This document shows, in pieces, positions 10,801 to 25,600 of a stretch of DNA of 64,000 nucleotides. The notes under the pieces are model-generated. The model did not search any database and was not told where the DNA came from. It saw nothing but the letters and a program-made list of their open reading frames with translations. This stretch comes from Megalonaias nervosa (taxonomy: Eukaryota; Mollusca; Bivalvia; Unionida; Unionidae). Both the position numbers and the translations under genes were made by a program. The DNA is taken from positions 1 to 64,000 of the forward strand of contig JAECUM010006776.1 in assembly GCA_016617855.1 (NCBI GenBank), given 5' to 3'. Positions within the stretch are counted from its first letter, which is position 1. Each line of letters begins with the position of its first letter.

Positions 10801-13800
10801 ACAGAATGTGAATCGATAGACATATTTGTACAGTGAAAATGAGTATTTTGTAAGAAAAAAATTCATAGGTTAATCTCTGCATCATCAGGATTACCATACT
10901 TGGCTATTTCATTGACAAATTGTAAGATACAAATAAATATGCCTTTGCTGTAGAAGTTAGAAGTCTTCTGTTTTGGGGGTCAATTTAGTGTATTATGTTA
11001 CAACTTTATGGTCTTAAATTAAGAAACAGAAAAGCGAAAGCCAACAAGTTTTGTAATATTCAACAAACAATTTGTTTCCCTAGAATACAAAGTACAAGGT
11101 GTACCTTTCATCCCAAAAGGTATTACTTTATATTGATAAACTCCATCTGGAGTTAAAACTACCAAAATTTCCATTGCCTTTTGGTGGAATTTGCCAGAAA
11201 CCTTTTAAAAGGTAAAATTGGTGACATATTTTGCATTTCCAATTTTGCCAATGCAATCATAGATTCTTGGCAGTGGAAATGAATCTGTTTTGTTTACACT
11301 GTTCACTTTTCTATTGTCGTTGCACATGCAGAAAGTATTATCAGGTTTTGGCACAAGAAATCATTGTGAACTCCAGTCACTTTTACTTGGTTCTGTGAAA
11401 TCATTCTCCAGCAAATACCGAATTTCTTTTTTCAGACAGTCCTGTTTGAGAGGGTTCATCTGGTACAGATGCTGTTTCACAGGCGTGGAATCTACAGTTT
11501 CAGTGTCCTGGATGTAGATTTTATTTGTTTGTTCAGGAACATCTGGAAACAAGTGCTCATATTCAAATATTAGCTGTTTTATTTCACTCTTCTTATAGCT
11601 TCAGATGTGAAAGTTTCTGGTCCAGATTAATCATTATTTCTGAATTCAAAGATAGGTTACACCAAAGTCACTACACTCTGATTTCATTCTATCACTTAAA
11701 TCCTTAGTGTGGGACAGGTACAACTAAATTGTTGACTGCATAGTTAACAGTGTTATCTCTATCAATATACTTCTTTAATATATTTATATGGAAGAGTTGT
11801 TTTTTGTTTTTGTCTCTCAGGATTAATGAGATAATTTAAATCACTTACTTTCTGTTCAACATGTGTAAGGACCATAATGCTTAACCTGAAGAGGATTTTG
11901 AGGTACAGTGTGAACCCGTTATAGCACGCTTCATTATAACACAAATTCGGATATAACACAGATGTGGCATGGCTCCCGAAATTTCATATACATGTACTGT
12001 TCTCATACACAAAATTTTTTTCTTTCTTAAAAGTATGAAAAGTAATGTGTAAAAAGTTTATTATCATTTTTGGGGAGAGAGAAATCTAATCTAAGAAGAT
12101 TGTGCTGTGGCTCCTGCAATATCATATACATGTATTTATCTTGTACGTGAAAACAGTTTTTTCTTCGTAAAAGTATGAAAAATAACAAGTAAGAAGTTTT
12201 TTGGGGGATCATGCTGGGCTTCGCCAATGTAAAAAATTGCAATTTATTTTCTTTACTGGTGACAAAATATACCATCTGGTGATCCCCTTCCCCCTCCCCC
12301 CCCCCCCCGAACATTGTTGGCTGTTTAAGCTTGTATATACAATTGGGTTTGGAGTGAAGAAATTCAGAGGCATCATGAAAGGAAGCTGCAATCTTGATAT
12401 AAAATGCACTGGAATTTTATATATTATTAGATAAACAAATTCATTGTTCATATTGACTAACCACCTCAACAGTGCATAGTTATATCATAATCCGCTTATT
12501 CTGACATCTGGCCTGAGTATTGTTTGCTGTAAGATCTCTTCATTTTGTTTTTTTTTAAACATTTCTGGTAGCTGAGATCAACCGGATGTGGTACTGTCTC
12601 GTAATGGATCTTTTGGATGAAATTGTGTCGGATTAGCAGCCGCATGCTAGTAATTAATATATTTATTTTCACTGACTTCGGTGTGTTGATGGTAAGTAAA
12701 ATTCCTCTTCTTTTCGCTCATTGAATTAAATCCTTCAGAACACTCATATTTTCTGTAGTAAATCCCTGTTAGAACAGAACACCTGTGTATTCATCATCTG
12801 TTGGCCTTTTTTTTTTTAAAATTCTGATGCATGCGTGAAAGGTAGTATCATTCCACCCCCAGAAATGTCACCCCCAAAAAAACCAAACAAACAAAACGGA
12901 GATCTACTTGTTGGTCTATCTATGCTACTGGGACTAGGTACAATCGTCCAACTTTTCAAAGCAGGAAAAGTAATTGCTGCAATCAACCAAACGACAAATA
13001 ATTACTTTTGTTTTTAAAATGTACCCAGAAAAAATAGTTTTGCTGAAACTTCAAAGAAAACTGATCACCTTTGAAGCACCAGTCTTTCAGTTTAAATAAT
13101 AAGCAAATTCATAAAAGAAAGCTGACTACAGTCTTCAAAAAAAATAAATAACCTTTCATCAAATGGAAGTTAGCACCAGATTTAAATAAAAGCAATGGAA
13201 TCTGATAGATTGTTGCATTTTCCAAAGTGAAAGGTTCATTTCTGCAGGAACAAAAAGTATGTTTACGGTAGCTACCAACAGCGGCATAAAACGCTGTCAA
13301 GTTAGTTGAAGATGGGGTGGTATCTTGCAAAGAGTTTGTTTAACTTATTAATTTGTTCAGGTTTTAAATTCCCTATCAATAGCCTCATACCCTGGGTAGC
13401 CTCGGCAAGAGTTTTCTGTCTTCAGCTGACCAAAATCTAGGTCAATTTAAGTACATGTACATGTAGCATGTAAACAGCTACCGTCATGTGCTACTTGTGA
13501 CAATTGCAGTGAATTGTTAAGTGACAATCGAATATAGATAAAAACGAGGACTATCATTTGTTGTAATATATACGTGTTGTGTTTTCTAATGGAATGTGAG
13601 ACATATATGAAGTTTATAACGTGATCTATGCTTGAATTCATGGATTTATTATATACAAGTACAGTACTTAACGGATTATGGATTGTACTACACAAATGTA
13701 AGTTGTTTATACACAAGTGTTGTTCATGGTCAGGTTCTATGGACCCCCCTCCAACTACCGTGTTACAGCGGGGTCACACTTTATGGGCAAGAGAGCCAGA

Positions 13801-16595
13801 ATTCTATCACCATGCTGAAAACACAGTTCCTTTGTATTTTTGTCATGGTTTAATTTCATTTTTAACTGAGTAGATTGAAGATCTGTTCTGGCAAATTGAA
13901 AACTTATTTTTGAAATCAGAAACATAGGAAGATCAAATTTTAAAATTTCAGTTGAAGTGTCTCTTGTAATAACTTCAGTGGTCCACTTTATATCCACAAA
14001 CTAATTCAGAAAGACTAAATCCCAATGATTCTTGAACTGGTTCCCTAATAGCAAACAACAGTAAATAACACGTACATTTCAGTTTTTCCAGTATGGAAAC
14101 ATGACTGAATTATTTTTGTCAAAGTATGATGAACTCTTTCTAAAGCCCCTTGGTTTCAGGGTGATAGACTGAAGATTTAAATTGCTGGATGCCTAATTCA
14201 TGCCTAACTTGCTGGAAAATTCCAGACATAAAATTTGACCTTTGATCAGATTGGACAGATTTGGGAAGGCCAAATTCTGTTAAATAATAAAAAATCTTTT
14301 ATGAAAGCTTTTAATATGGTTTTAGTTTTACTATTTCTTAAAGGAATTGCCTCTGGGAATCTGGTGGATGCACACATTATCATTAGCAAGTATTGGTTGC
14401 CTGACTTGGTCTTATATTTCCTACCATTTGGCAAGTGTGACAAGATCTGCAGGATTTACAAACATGACTTTTAATTTTTGGCCAATAAAAGTGATTCATG
14501 ATCTTTTGATAAGTCTTCTTGATCCCTAAATGACCAGACAAAGTAGTTTCATACGCTATATGACTTATGTACAATAATTTAATGGGGTATAGAACAACAA
14601 TTTCATAGCTCACTAACCACTCATAACCAGTGTGTACCTCAGGTGGTCTCCATTTCCTCATTAGGACCCAATTTTGAACAAACTAATAGAATAACAAATG
14701 GGTACTTTTGTGGCTTCTGTTTTGCTAATATCTCTCAGAAACAAACTGGAGATCTCAGGATCTTGTTCCTATTTGACAAGGAGTGATTGTAATTGTCACT
14801 CTGATTAGAATAAAGAGAATGAATTGTATAAAGAGGTTCACTGTGATCAGTGCCTTTTGATAGATCCATGCCAGGGTAAGAAGTGACCTATCAAAAGGCT
14901 GACCAAAACATGTTATCTAAATGAGTAGTTTCCTGATCAACATCATTCTCAAGAGCTTTCTTTACATAAGCTGGGTATAAATCAGGGATTTAATTTTCAG
15001 TGTGATCAACTTTCTGATCCAAACAAGGCTTGTCACTTACAAGTTGATTAACCACAACCTTATTTCCAGCTAGGTCATTGTCTAGAAATAAATGAATACC
15101 CTCAATGGGTAAAGATGGCTCTGTTCCGACTGTCACAGGTCCTGAGACTGAGTTGGATGAAAACTTTACACAATGGAGAGGAACATTAACAAAGCCACAA
15201 TCTACTCTCTGAAGAAGAACACTTTCAGGAGAAGAATACTTCTCAGAAAAAAGCAAAGAACACTTTCAGGAGAAGAATACTTCTCAGAAAAAAGCAAAGT
15301 ACTTGATAAGAAAAGATTCTGAAAACTTCTGTGTCCCTAAAAATGTTTAGGGTTAGGAATGGCAGAATCACTAACAAGTGTTACAGAACCCTTTGACATA
15401 AATGGTTCATAATTCTCCATAATAAAATCAGAGTTGGGTTTGTTTGATGCAACAAATGTTTTGCTCTCAGTACACAACCATGACCGTGACCTTTTAGAAA
15501 TAAGAGCATCTAGAATAGTTCTGTCTTGATTCTGTTGCTCATTTTTCAATCTGTTGCAGTCAGAAATAACATGCCCATCTTGCAGTAAGTGCATGTGGGA
15601 AGAGATAAGTATTTCTGATCAGTCACTTCAGAAACTTGATTTCTAAAAGCTGTGCCAGTTTGAGATTTGGAAGTTGACTGCTCCGGTGGCATTGTGGTTA
15701 GAGCCTCCACATCGGATGTGGGAGGTCATGGGTTCGAATCCCAGCCGAGTCATACCAAAGACTTATAAAAATGGTACTAGCAGCTGCCACGCTAGATGCT
15801 TAGCATTAAGAGGTTAGTGTTGGGACTGGTTGGCCTGGTGTCAGAATAATGTGACGGTACACTATAAACAGTCACACTGCAGACATTGTAGCGATATGAC
15901 TGAAAATTATTAAAGCTTCATTAAAAATCCAAATTACACGTACACAGATTTGGAAATTCTTGTATGAGACTGAAATGGCTTTTTACCAGACAGCTACTGA
16001 ATGGAAGACTTGCTGACAAAAGAAACTGATTTTGAACTCTTCACTTAATGAGTTGTCTGAGGTTATTGTAGTCTTGACCAACCTTCTTAACTTAGCACCA
16101 CCTATGAAATAATTGTTCTTTTTCTCTTGCAAATTTGACATGGGTCTGTCCAGTTCTTTTTTTTTACATTTCTGAAACCTTTGTTGATATGCCTCGGATG
16201 CCAACTCACAACCCTTCAAGATACATTCGTTAACCACATCATAATCAGCACTTTGTTGTACTGACTTCACGGGCTTTGCCAATAAGTACAGTTTGTAATA
16301 AAAGAAGTCCATTGCTCAGTTGGCCATTTCAGATTTTCAGAAATGGGAAATATCTACTTCTTTTTCCTTGAAAGGGGGTACTAACTTAATATTTTTGGTA
16401 ACATCAGAAACTGATGAACTTGTGTGTAAAGGTGGGGGGCGTGTATTCCACTTGCCAGCTATAATTCATTTTATGTAAATTGAAATTCACTTTCTTCCTT
16501 TTATCTTTATCTGTGCATCTATTATTTCCCCTCCATTTTCTCTTTGCAACTGTATTTCCCCTATCTTTTCACTATGCATTTGCATTAGCCTGTTG

Positions 16596-16640
<45 letters not shown>

Positions 16641-19600
16641 ATTATATTTCTCTCTCTCTTTCCTCTTTCTGCAACTGCATTTCTCTTTCTTCTTTCCATT
16701 GCTACATTTGTCTCTCTTTTTCCTCTTTCTCTTTCTGCAGTTTCATTTCTCTTTAAGTGGCTGCATTTGTCTTTCTTCTTTTTCTTTCTGAAGCTGAAGC
16801 TTTCTTAACTCTGTTTCCATCTTGTTTTAATTTCAGTTCTGTTACTTTCATGTCAAGTCATATAGACTTACTAATGAAACCCAAAGCACATTTATTTTAA
16901 AAAATTCTTTTCCACCAAATATTGGACCAAAATATTTTTCATTTCTCACTTTGTTAAAGAAGCATTTGCCTCATTGAGATTATATTATCTGGCAAGCTGC
17001 AGTAATTATCCTTTTTTAAGGACTCAAACCTTTTCTGGGTAGGATTTAAAATAAAGTTCTCCACTTTAGATTACATTGTGAAAGCATGTCAGTTTGACTA
17101 GATATTTCTCAAATATGTGAAAGTAAAATACCCAGGACATAGAAAATTCTGAAACAAAGTGAATTTAAATTTCAAAAACAATGTTTTGAAAATATATTTT
17201 AGAGATTCATGTCCCGAACAAGCCACCAAATTTTCTGTTATGACTCCAGGGTCTTAAACTTAGTAACAGAAAATAGCCAAAACCAGCAAGTTTTGTAAAA
17301 TTCGACATAAGTTATTTCCCTACTAGAATACAATGTGAAAATTGCAAAAGAACTTACTGTATTGTGAATTAATCCAATCCCAAATTGATCTAAAAGTTCT
17401 ATCGCAAGTCCATAAATGTGAATTTCCAATTAAATTCCAATGGTATTCCAAATAAATTCCAATATTGAATGTGTTGATCTGCCTGTAGTCTTGAATATAT
17501 TAAAGCACTTTTCATTTGATGCAACATGACATTTCCATCAAGTGCAGCAGTAGAGCGTCTTTTTAGTGCCGCATCCATTGTCCTATCTAAACGTCGCAAT
17601 TAGACTGGCTGTTGACACATTTGAGAAACTGTTACTCTTTGCAAACCAAGCATTTTAATAATCTGTTATTTGTTTTGTTCTAGTTATTTATTTTAGAAAT
17701 TGTTAGTGTCAAACAAAGAACAATAAAAATTTTGTGAAATTAGTTCTTCAGTATTGTATTCAATGTGTTGTGTTAAACTCTTTGTGTGAAGAAGATTGTT
17801 CTGATCAAAATGTGAATTAACCAGTGAGAACTGAGTTGTGACAGATTGAACAGAAGTAATGTAATTGTACTCAAATTGCCTGGTTAAAAAGAAGTTATTG
17901 TAATAAATTACTTGTTATCAACTACTACAATTTTCTGTAGTTATATGTAATTTAATTCATTACATTTACAACAGTATTCTATACAACACACAGCAGCACA
18001 ATTGTAATAATTAACAGGCCATGCCTTACTCAACTTTCAATTTTTTTATTTTGTTGTATGTCTTATTACGACAGAATTCTGTTTGTAAATCATGTCTTTG
18101 TTGAATATATCTAACAATTTGAGTAAAACATTTCTTGGATTGTTGTAATATTATTAGATATTTGTTTACACATAAGTAATAGAACATGATGTATTTCCTG
18201 GATGTGTGCATGGGATGTTTCTGTCAGCTGTACACTGACTAAGAAACTAAGCCATGGATGCAAACTAGAAAGAGTTTCTTTAAAATTTTATTTATCAAAG
18301 GTTCGGTTAACAAACATGTTGTTTAAATGTAAATACTGTAGAAAGTTTTATCAGCATTAAAGTGAGAAGTATTGTGTAATGTGTGTTATAACCAGTTCTT
18401 ATCAGCTTTGCTTTTCCCTAACAATGCCACATTCATTCTTAGAGTCAAAGATACATACTTTGAGAAAAGTATTAACAAAAAGATCCTATGAATCAATCTT
18501 CTTTGGCAGCTCTGTGGAAATATCTCATTTTACTGGACTGGTAGTTCAAAGACAGTGCATGAATGTTAATTTATATATTTACTGAAGAGCTTATGGGATG
18601 GTCTGCCAGCTGATGTCCATCCATCTGTCTGTTAGCACAAGTTTGTTATTACCACCCCTCCTGAGCTAATTGGATGATTGCCATGAAACTTTCCAAACAC
18701 ATTCATCCCAGAATCTAGTTGGTCATAAATGAAATGGTTCAGCTTGGACGTGCGACATGGTTGCCACAGAGCCATCGTAAGGGTTTTCTTCTTATGATAC
18801 CTACTTGATCCTAAATGAAAAGCGTGCTGCTGAGACAGATAATATGGCTGCCAAAGTGGCTGTATTGAAAATCTTGCTCTCACTACTCCAGAAAAAATTG
18901 TCATATCACCATGGGGTTTTCGCTGAAAGACTTATGATGTCTAGATGGTTGTAAATGAAATTGGTGTTGATGTGACTTCCAATATGACATCCACAATAGC
19001 CATCTTGAAAATATTGTTACAGCTACATATCCTTGATGATTAGTGGTGTCGATCTTTTGCTTTCACCAAATGACTTGTTATAAATTGGTCCTTAGTGGAA
19101 ATGGTGTTGATCTGATATCCAGTATTGCCACAATAGAAGCCATCATAAAAATCTTATTGTTACTTGTCCATTACAGAAATTCATGCAAACAAGGGGTTTC
19201 TACCAGAAGACTTCTTATGGTATCTTGTTGGTCCTAAATGAAATTGGTGCCAATCTGATATCCACAGCAACTTATTTGAAAATCATGTTATTTCTGAAGA
19301 ACGTTAGAGATAGCTTCAACACTCAGCAGTTTAAGGGAAGAAATCATCTCATCTTAATTTCCTGCAAGTTCATTTCAGCCAGTAGCACATCAGTCCCTTT
19401 GAGGGACTCTTGTTTAAATGTTTACAGGCTGTAAACTAAATGAAGCTGTTTATGCATGTAAACATTGCAGTCTTAGCTGTGTACCCAATGATTTTGTCCA
19501 TTCAAGAAATTAGTCTGCTGCTAAAATAGCAATGGAGAGATACTGTTCAATTTTTAGCTTTAGTTTGGAGCAATGAACTAAACGTTATTAAATTATTAAC

Positions 19601-22600
19601 GACAACAATCAAAATCAGTTGAAAACATTTTGTTAACAACAGATGCTTTCTGATAGGCTAAGATTCAGTGCAATGGTATCCAATGTTAATTATTATAATT
19701 TCTTGGACATTAAAGTGCAAAGAATCAGCATGCCTTACAGAAGAAACAAACTTGGCATACCCAACCATTGGTTGCAAGGGCAATTCATGTTGGATACAAT
19801 AATCCCTATAATCATATCTACTCACCTGCATGTGAAAATATTATTCTTTGCCAAAAGTTGTTTGGATTCAATAAACAAAAGCTTTATTTATGGATCACCA
19901 GATGATGCTAATTAGCTATGACCTACTACACAATTATGACCATTAAAAATATTGAAATTAATTATTATTAATTTAGGTGATAACAATCATAGATTTACAG
20001 TTTGAGGATGTTGATCATGGTTTTACATATGCTGTTGAATTTTACTAGCAGCACATTAGCTGAGCTGGTAAAAGGGTATTTGCTTTGGTTAAACTACCAT
20101 TAATGTCATCGTTTAATTTTCATTGGAAATTACATAATTCAGTTAACTTTAATGCTGTTCGTTTTTAGTGTTTATGATTCCTATTTTTTTGTTATAGACA
20201 AATAAATAGATAAATTCATTATAATTTTCGTCTTCATGAAAAAAAATTAAATTAAAAAAATTTATATGAAATCACATTAACATGAAATTAGCTCAAGACA
20301 AAATCATGCAGGTCAACTGGTACCTGTATTGTATGCTTTGCTGCTGCAAATTTTGATGTGCTACCAATCAGAAAGCAAGTTGCAAGTCTACAGATGTGTT
20401 AGAATTGTGCTTTATTCATGCACATGAAAATAAATCACAGAAAACAAATCATATAGTTTTATGGACTTGATAGACTTGGGAACTACAGTCAAATAGTTGT
20501 ATTATCTGTCTCATGGTACAACAGACAATCATATTCAAGGCTATGATTTTGTTGTCTTTTCCAAATGATTTATAAAGGAGTGAAGCTGAAGAGAAAAAGG
20601 AAGATTAGATTAAAAAGATGTAGAAATAAAGGATAGAAATAACACTGCAGATTTCCCTTTATGCTAGGGTTTTTACGAAAGACAATGCAGCGCTGTCATT
20701 GTTACATTGTTGTACCTGTCCATCAGAAGACAAAGAAGTTGATGAAGACTATTTATATCATGATAATTATTATAGATTTGCTTGCTAAAATTGAGCTTGT
20801 GGTATGGTCTGTTATCATTTGTTGTTGTTTGTTTGTGACTCTTTATTTACAGCTTTTTCAAAAACTGTTTGAGCAATTTGCACATGATTTTACAGGGAAT
20901 ATTCTGACAGAAGTGCTTTTCAAATTTGTTCAGCAGATGTGAATCTGAAATGGCTCCTGTTACTAAAAATAGTATAACATTGAACTTCTCAAAAACTGAC
21001 AACAGAATTTGTGTAAATTTCACAATGCATCATAGTATAAAGACCTTTAAAGTAACAAATGATGCCAATCTGCAATCAAATATGATCTACCCCCAGTTGT
21101 AAAACCTTGAAATGATTTCTTCAGAGAAACAGCTCAGCAGAAATTGACCAAATTTGACAGAAATCATTATGATAATTAGTAAGGGTTTTCAGATTTAATA
21201 CAGATGGTAATTAAATATGGCCACTATTACCTAATTCTCAAAAGCCACTCAATAGAATTTGACCAAATTTCACAGAAAGCAATTTTCATGATGGACTTTT
21301 AATGACTTAAAATTTGTTCTGGATTGAAGGCCTTGTAGATTTATGCAGATAAAACTATTCTGCTATCAAGGCTGACTGGCATTACTAAAAATTGAAAATT
21401 TTTTATACAATTCCCCCCCCCAAGAACTAATGAACAGAATTTGTCCATCTTGGACACAAAGCTTCATGGCATTCAGTACTGGTTAAATGATGCTGATGTC
21501 ACATCGGAAATGGATGAATATACAAACACTAAAGAAACACTGAAGCAGTTGTTTTCATAACATGTGTAACTAACAACATTGGAAAAAACAATTGACGAAA
21601 ATTTCTTGTCCACAGATTTTGCATATGGCTTAAGGCAGTTGTCAGTCCAATGAGCAGTCTTAGGCTTATTTGGGCCTATGTTTATATTCTTCAGTAAATT
21701 TGTTTCTTATTTTTTTCCACAGTTACATAAACTCCCTGCAGGTGCTTTGTAGAAGAGTAGTGCGAGTGGGATTTTTAGAAGATGGAGGATGGGAAATATG
21801 TGAGGACTCTAATTATCATCCTCACCGTCCATGCCTTGTCTACTCCTTTGGGTAAGGCTGTAAATTTATCAGTTATGTTTAAAAAAGTGCCGTGTTGTAG
21901 ACACAGAGTTTGTTTGTTGTAGACACAGTTGAGTTTGCTATCCTTTTTTGGCCCTTAACATTTTGAATGTCTTGACACTTGATTTTTTGCTGCTGGGGCT
22001 CAGTGGTTAGCATGCCAGACTTGGGACTGAAAGGTTGCGAGTTAAAATCCTACCATCAGACCAGCCTGGGTCAGCTACCATGGTATGTCCTTGGGTAAGG
22101 CACTTCCCTAATTGCTTTGGCACTAAGTAACATACTTGTGTTGCTGTGGCAAAAGCACCAGGCCAAACAAAACCACTCAATTCCGAAGTTATTCTTGAAC
22201 ATGTGTATAAAGTTTCAAGAATTTTTTTAAAGTATTAAAATTATTGTCTATTCTTTAGTAGTCTACAAACAAGCACTTTGTAAGAATTGCCAGACAGGTG
22301 TTACTCAGTAGATGCAACAGAACAAAAATAAGATTTGATTGGCTGCCATGCAAGGCTAACCTGGGTCATGATTTGCATGGGATTGTAATGCAGGCTATAG
22401 CCACTACACCAATTCACCCACAGAATTCATATGCTTATTATAACTATTACACTGGGTAATCGCTGCTATTGGCTGTTCATATAGTATGGACAACCGCTTG
22501 TATTAGATATATATAAAAATAATAATAACAATTAACTTGATATTTAAAATTTTACATGCCTATGTATGTTCTTATAATTCAGCTCTATAAAGCTGAAAAT

Positions 22601-25600
22601 AGTCAGTTTTATAGGCAATCAAGGTGTATAAAACAGTTTGTATGGTCCAGTATTGAAGTACAGGCAAAATTTATCTTTTTTCATAAAACCTTGAAAAGGG
22701 ATACATTGACTGTAAATCAATGCACATCAGTTTCTTATTTCTGAGTGAACAGTTTCTTGAAAACAATACTTTTTGATGAAATAATTTTAGTGAGATTCAC
22801 TGCATTTGCAACACATTTTAACTTACGCAACTTAATTCATATACTACTGAAATGAACGAACATTTATCTAATTAGCTTATCTCAGAGAGGCAAAGTCTTT
22901 AATGTCTGCTTGTAATATTTTTTTTTTGTAATATGGATGGAAATTGAAACTATCATTCCTTGGACTCCAGTCAATGCATCTAGGAGGCTGACTCAGGGTT
23001 AATGTATCAAAACCAAGGTCATATTTAAATGTATATATCTTACCTAATTGCTTGCATAATTTGAAACAAGTATTATCAGCAAAAAATATTTTTGAAGGTG
23101 ACATTATTTTGTGATGTTTAATCTTTTGATTCCACTGTATTCATTTGTAGCTTTGTCGAAAGCACAGTCCAGTTTTTTATCAATACTATTGTTTGGTATG
23201 ACACTGGAGTGTACGTAGATCCTGCCTCCGACATAGCATGTAGTTATACCCCATCTTCTCCTCAAGTAAGTGGAAAATATTAAGTTTAAGCATAACAGCA
23301 TGAATCTGCACTTAACTACATTCAGCAACATTCCTATTTGATACCACGATAGTTCTCAATAGAAACATACTCTTTGGTTTTGACATGTGGAATTTAAATT
23401 TTACCCATATATGATGCAAGGAAATTCCAACCTGTACGTTTTATGACGCACATTGATTCTTCTTCGAATATGTTCCCCAATCACATTTTGTTAGGAATAT
23501 TAACCTGCTGCCTCACAAATCCAGCCCTATTAAAGACAAAAAAAAAATGTTTATCCTGTCTAATTGTTAGACAAAGGGCAGTAACTCTTGCCCATTACCT
23601 CCCCTTGATACACCAGGTGTTGCCAGTTTTTAGCTTCGCTTTGTGCTGAGACACACGGAGTGCTATAGCCTCTGACAATCCAGCCCTTTTTGTGTTCTTA
23701 TGGAAACATCCAACATTCCTTTTGCATTTCTGGTGCAGATTTGTCGATCTCCTGCAGGATGTATGGTTTATTTTACAATTTCTGCCAACTTTTTGAGAGA
23801 TTTGTCACTTCTCGGGATTTTGTCTTGTAGGACCACTGTCTCACAATGCTACCATTGACCTTACACAAGCTCATTACGAGTTAGCATACATTTGACTTTA
23901 TTTGCTTACTCCGTCTGTTACGGAGCTCTTAATAACAAAATTCTGAAGTGCTGCTTGATAATTATGTTGGTTTATTGATATTTCACACTGTTTTGATAGA
24001 ATTATGGTTTAATTATTAACTAAGCATGCAGCATAAGTTTGAAACAGGGACATAGGTTTCTAATATGACACTTTGCTGATATTTTAATTACGACATTGTT
24101 TTTAGCAACCTAGTAATTTCAACACATTACTAGTTTCTGCTTTAGTTAATGTTTCTTGTGTCATTTAAGCAAAATATCAATTAAATGTTCTATATGCAAT
24201 TTCAAAACATGGAAGTCTGCCATGACTCCTGCTTTGTTATATTACATATACATTGTTTCTGATATACAGTATCTATAATATTTAGTCAGTGGCAGTCTGG
24301 GCTGCCAAGTTGGATAATTTGTACTATTAGCTATTGGTCACATACTGATTTGCTAATCAATGCTTTGTTTTCTCTCTTCTCATGTCAGTTCAGGAGGAAT
24401 GTTTGCTACACACATGACATGCACGTGCACAACAATCGTCCTGTTTGGCATAGAAGGGAAGGAAAGACAGAATAAAGCAAGGAAGACAACTTACGGTTCA
24501 TGGTTGGCAATACTGATGCAATGGGGAATATTCCCCAATTTTAGGCAGCCCAGGTGGCGTAAGCCTCCTCACACATCTGAGCATGACCTTTGGGCCTGTA
24601 AGTCCGGGTGTATGGGGTTAATGAGAGATCTGTTGGATCCAGTCCAGCCAATAGTTCATACGTTTGATCTTAGTGATAAATCCGTCTGCCTAACCAAGCC
24701 ATCTGTACCTTTTATCATTTGTCGGCATCATATCATTAATCCATAATGGATCCATAACAATAATACTACCACATCGACACCAGTTGTCACGATATTGCTA
24801 GACCCTCCAGCCGACACTGGCAACCCAGCCAACACTGGCAGTCCACCCAAATAGTAGTTGATATGGGGGTCTTAGTGATAGATCCAGCCAGCCAGCCAAG
24901 CTGTCTGTACCTTTTATCATTTATCTGCATCATATCATTAATCAACGGATCCATAATAATAATACTGCCACACCAACACCAGTCATCACAACATTACCAG
25001 ACCATCCATCTAGCCAAACTGTCAGTCATATTGCAGATTTCAGTGAGAAATCTTTCCATGCAACCAGGCCTTCGGTGCTGCAGGTACCGGCAATTGCTAG
25101 ACCGTTTGTATACTGCCAGTACTGAAGCCAACCACACGCCGTTCACACCAGATCCATTGAATCTAATGCATTTCAAAACATTGAGCTGAGTCTCCAAGCC
25201 GAGCTCACATTGTTTACACCAGCCAGCATTGCTGAAAAGGCCAGCAATGCTGGCAGTGTGGGAAAGGCCGGTCATGCCAGATATTAGACTACTCACAGCT
25301 TATCCTGAAGGGTGAGCTCTTGTATCTTGACAGATATGACCAAGGGTAGATGTCAAGGCCACCGTGACTGACTTATGCCAAGTTTGAAGCTGAGCCGGAT
25401 GAGGACCTGGTGCACAGTGAAGGTCATGAGTCACTGACAAACCTGTCTTTTACTGAGGATGGAATTGAGTCTTCATACCACCTGGTATGTCGCATCTAGT
25501 GCTGCAAGTAGACCCAGTTTGGCCTCATCACACAGTGCATGCATCAGAACTCCATCAAATCCACCATGGAATGGACTGAAATTAGCATTCCAGCTGCTGT

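Larger units (their letters stand above)
13755..17525 (-). mobile_element. minus-strand Ty3/gypsy retrotransposon (LTR-1 family), inactive
   Basis: Read on the minus strand: 5' LTR piece (17525-17236), primer-binding-site-like sequence (17230-17211), gag (16320-15337, split by a SINE), protease (15256-14990), a gap of about 330 bases where RT/RNase H should be, and integrase (14661-13755). Every frame has stops or shifts. Gag similarity is to the SCAN-like gypsy gag (QSADYDVV..CILKG.ELASEAYQQRF). No 3' LTR sits at the low end; an LTR piece joined to RT lies at 10996-11700. Confidence 0.8.

Noticed and set aside
12027..12469. Overlapping frames on both strands around a poly-C tract
   Set aside because: Gly/Pro runs come from the homopolymer; the region is a decayed pogo-like repeat.
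16470..16810. Leu/Ser/Phe-rich 103- and 71-codon frames
   Set aside because: They translate a (TC)n microsatellite and pyrimidine tract.
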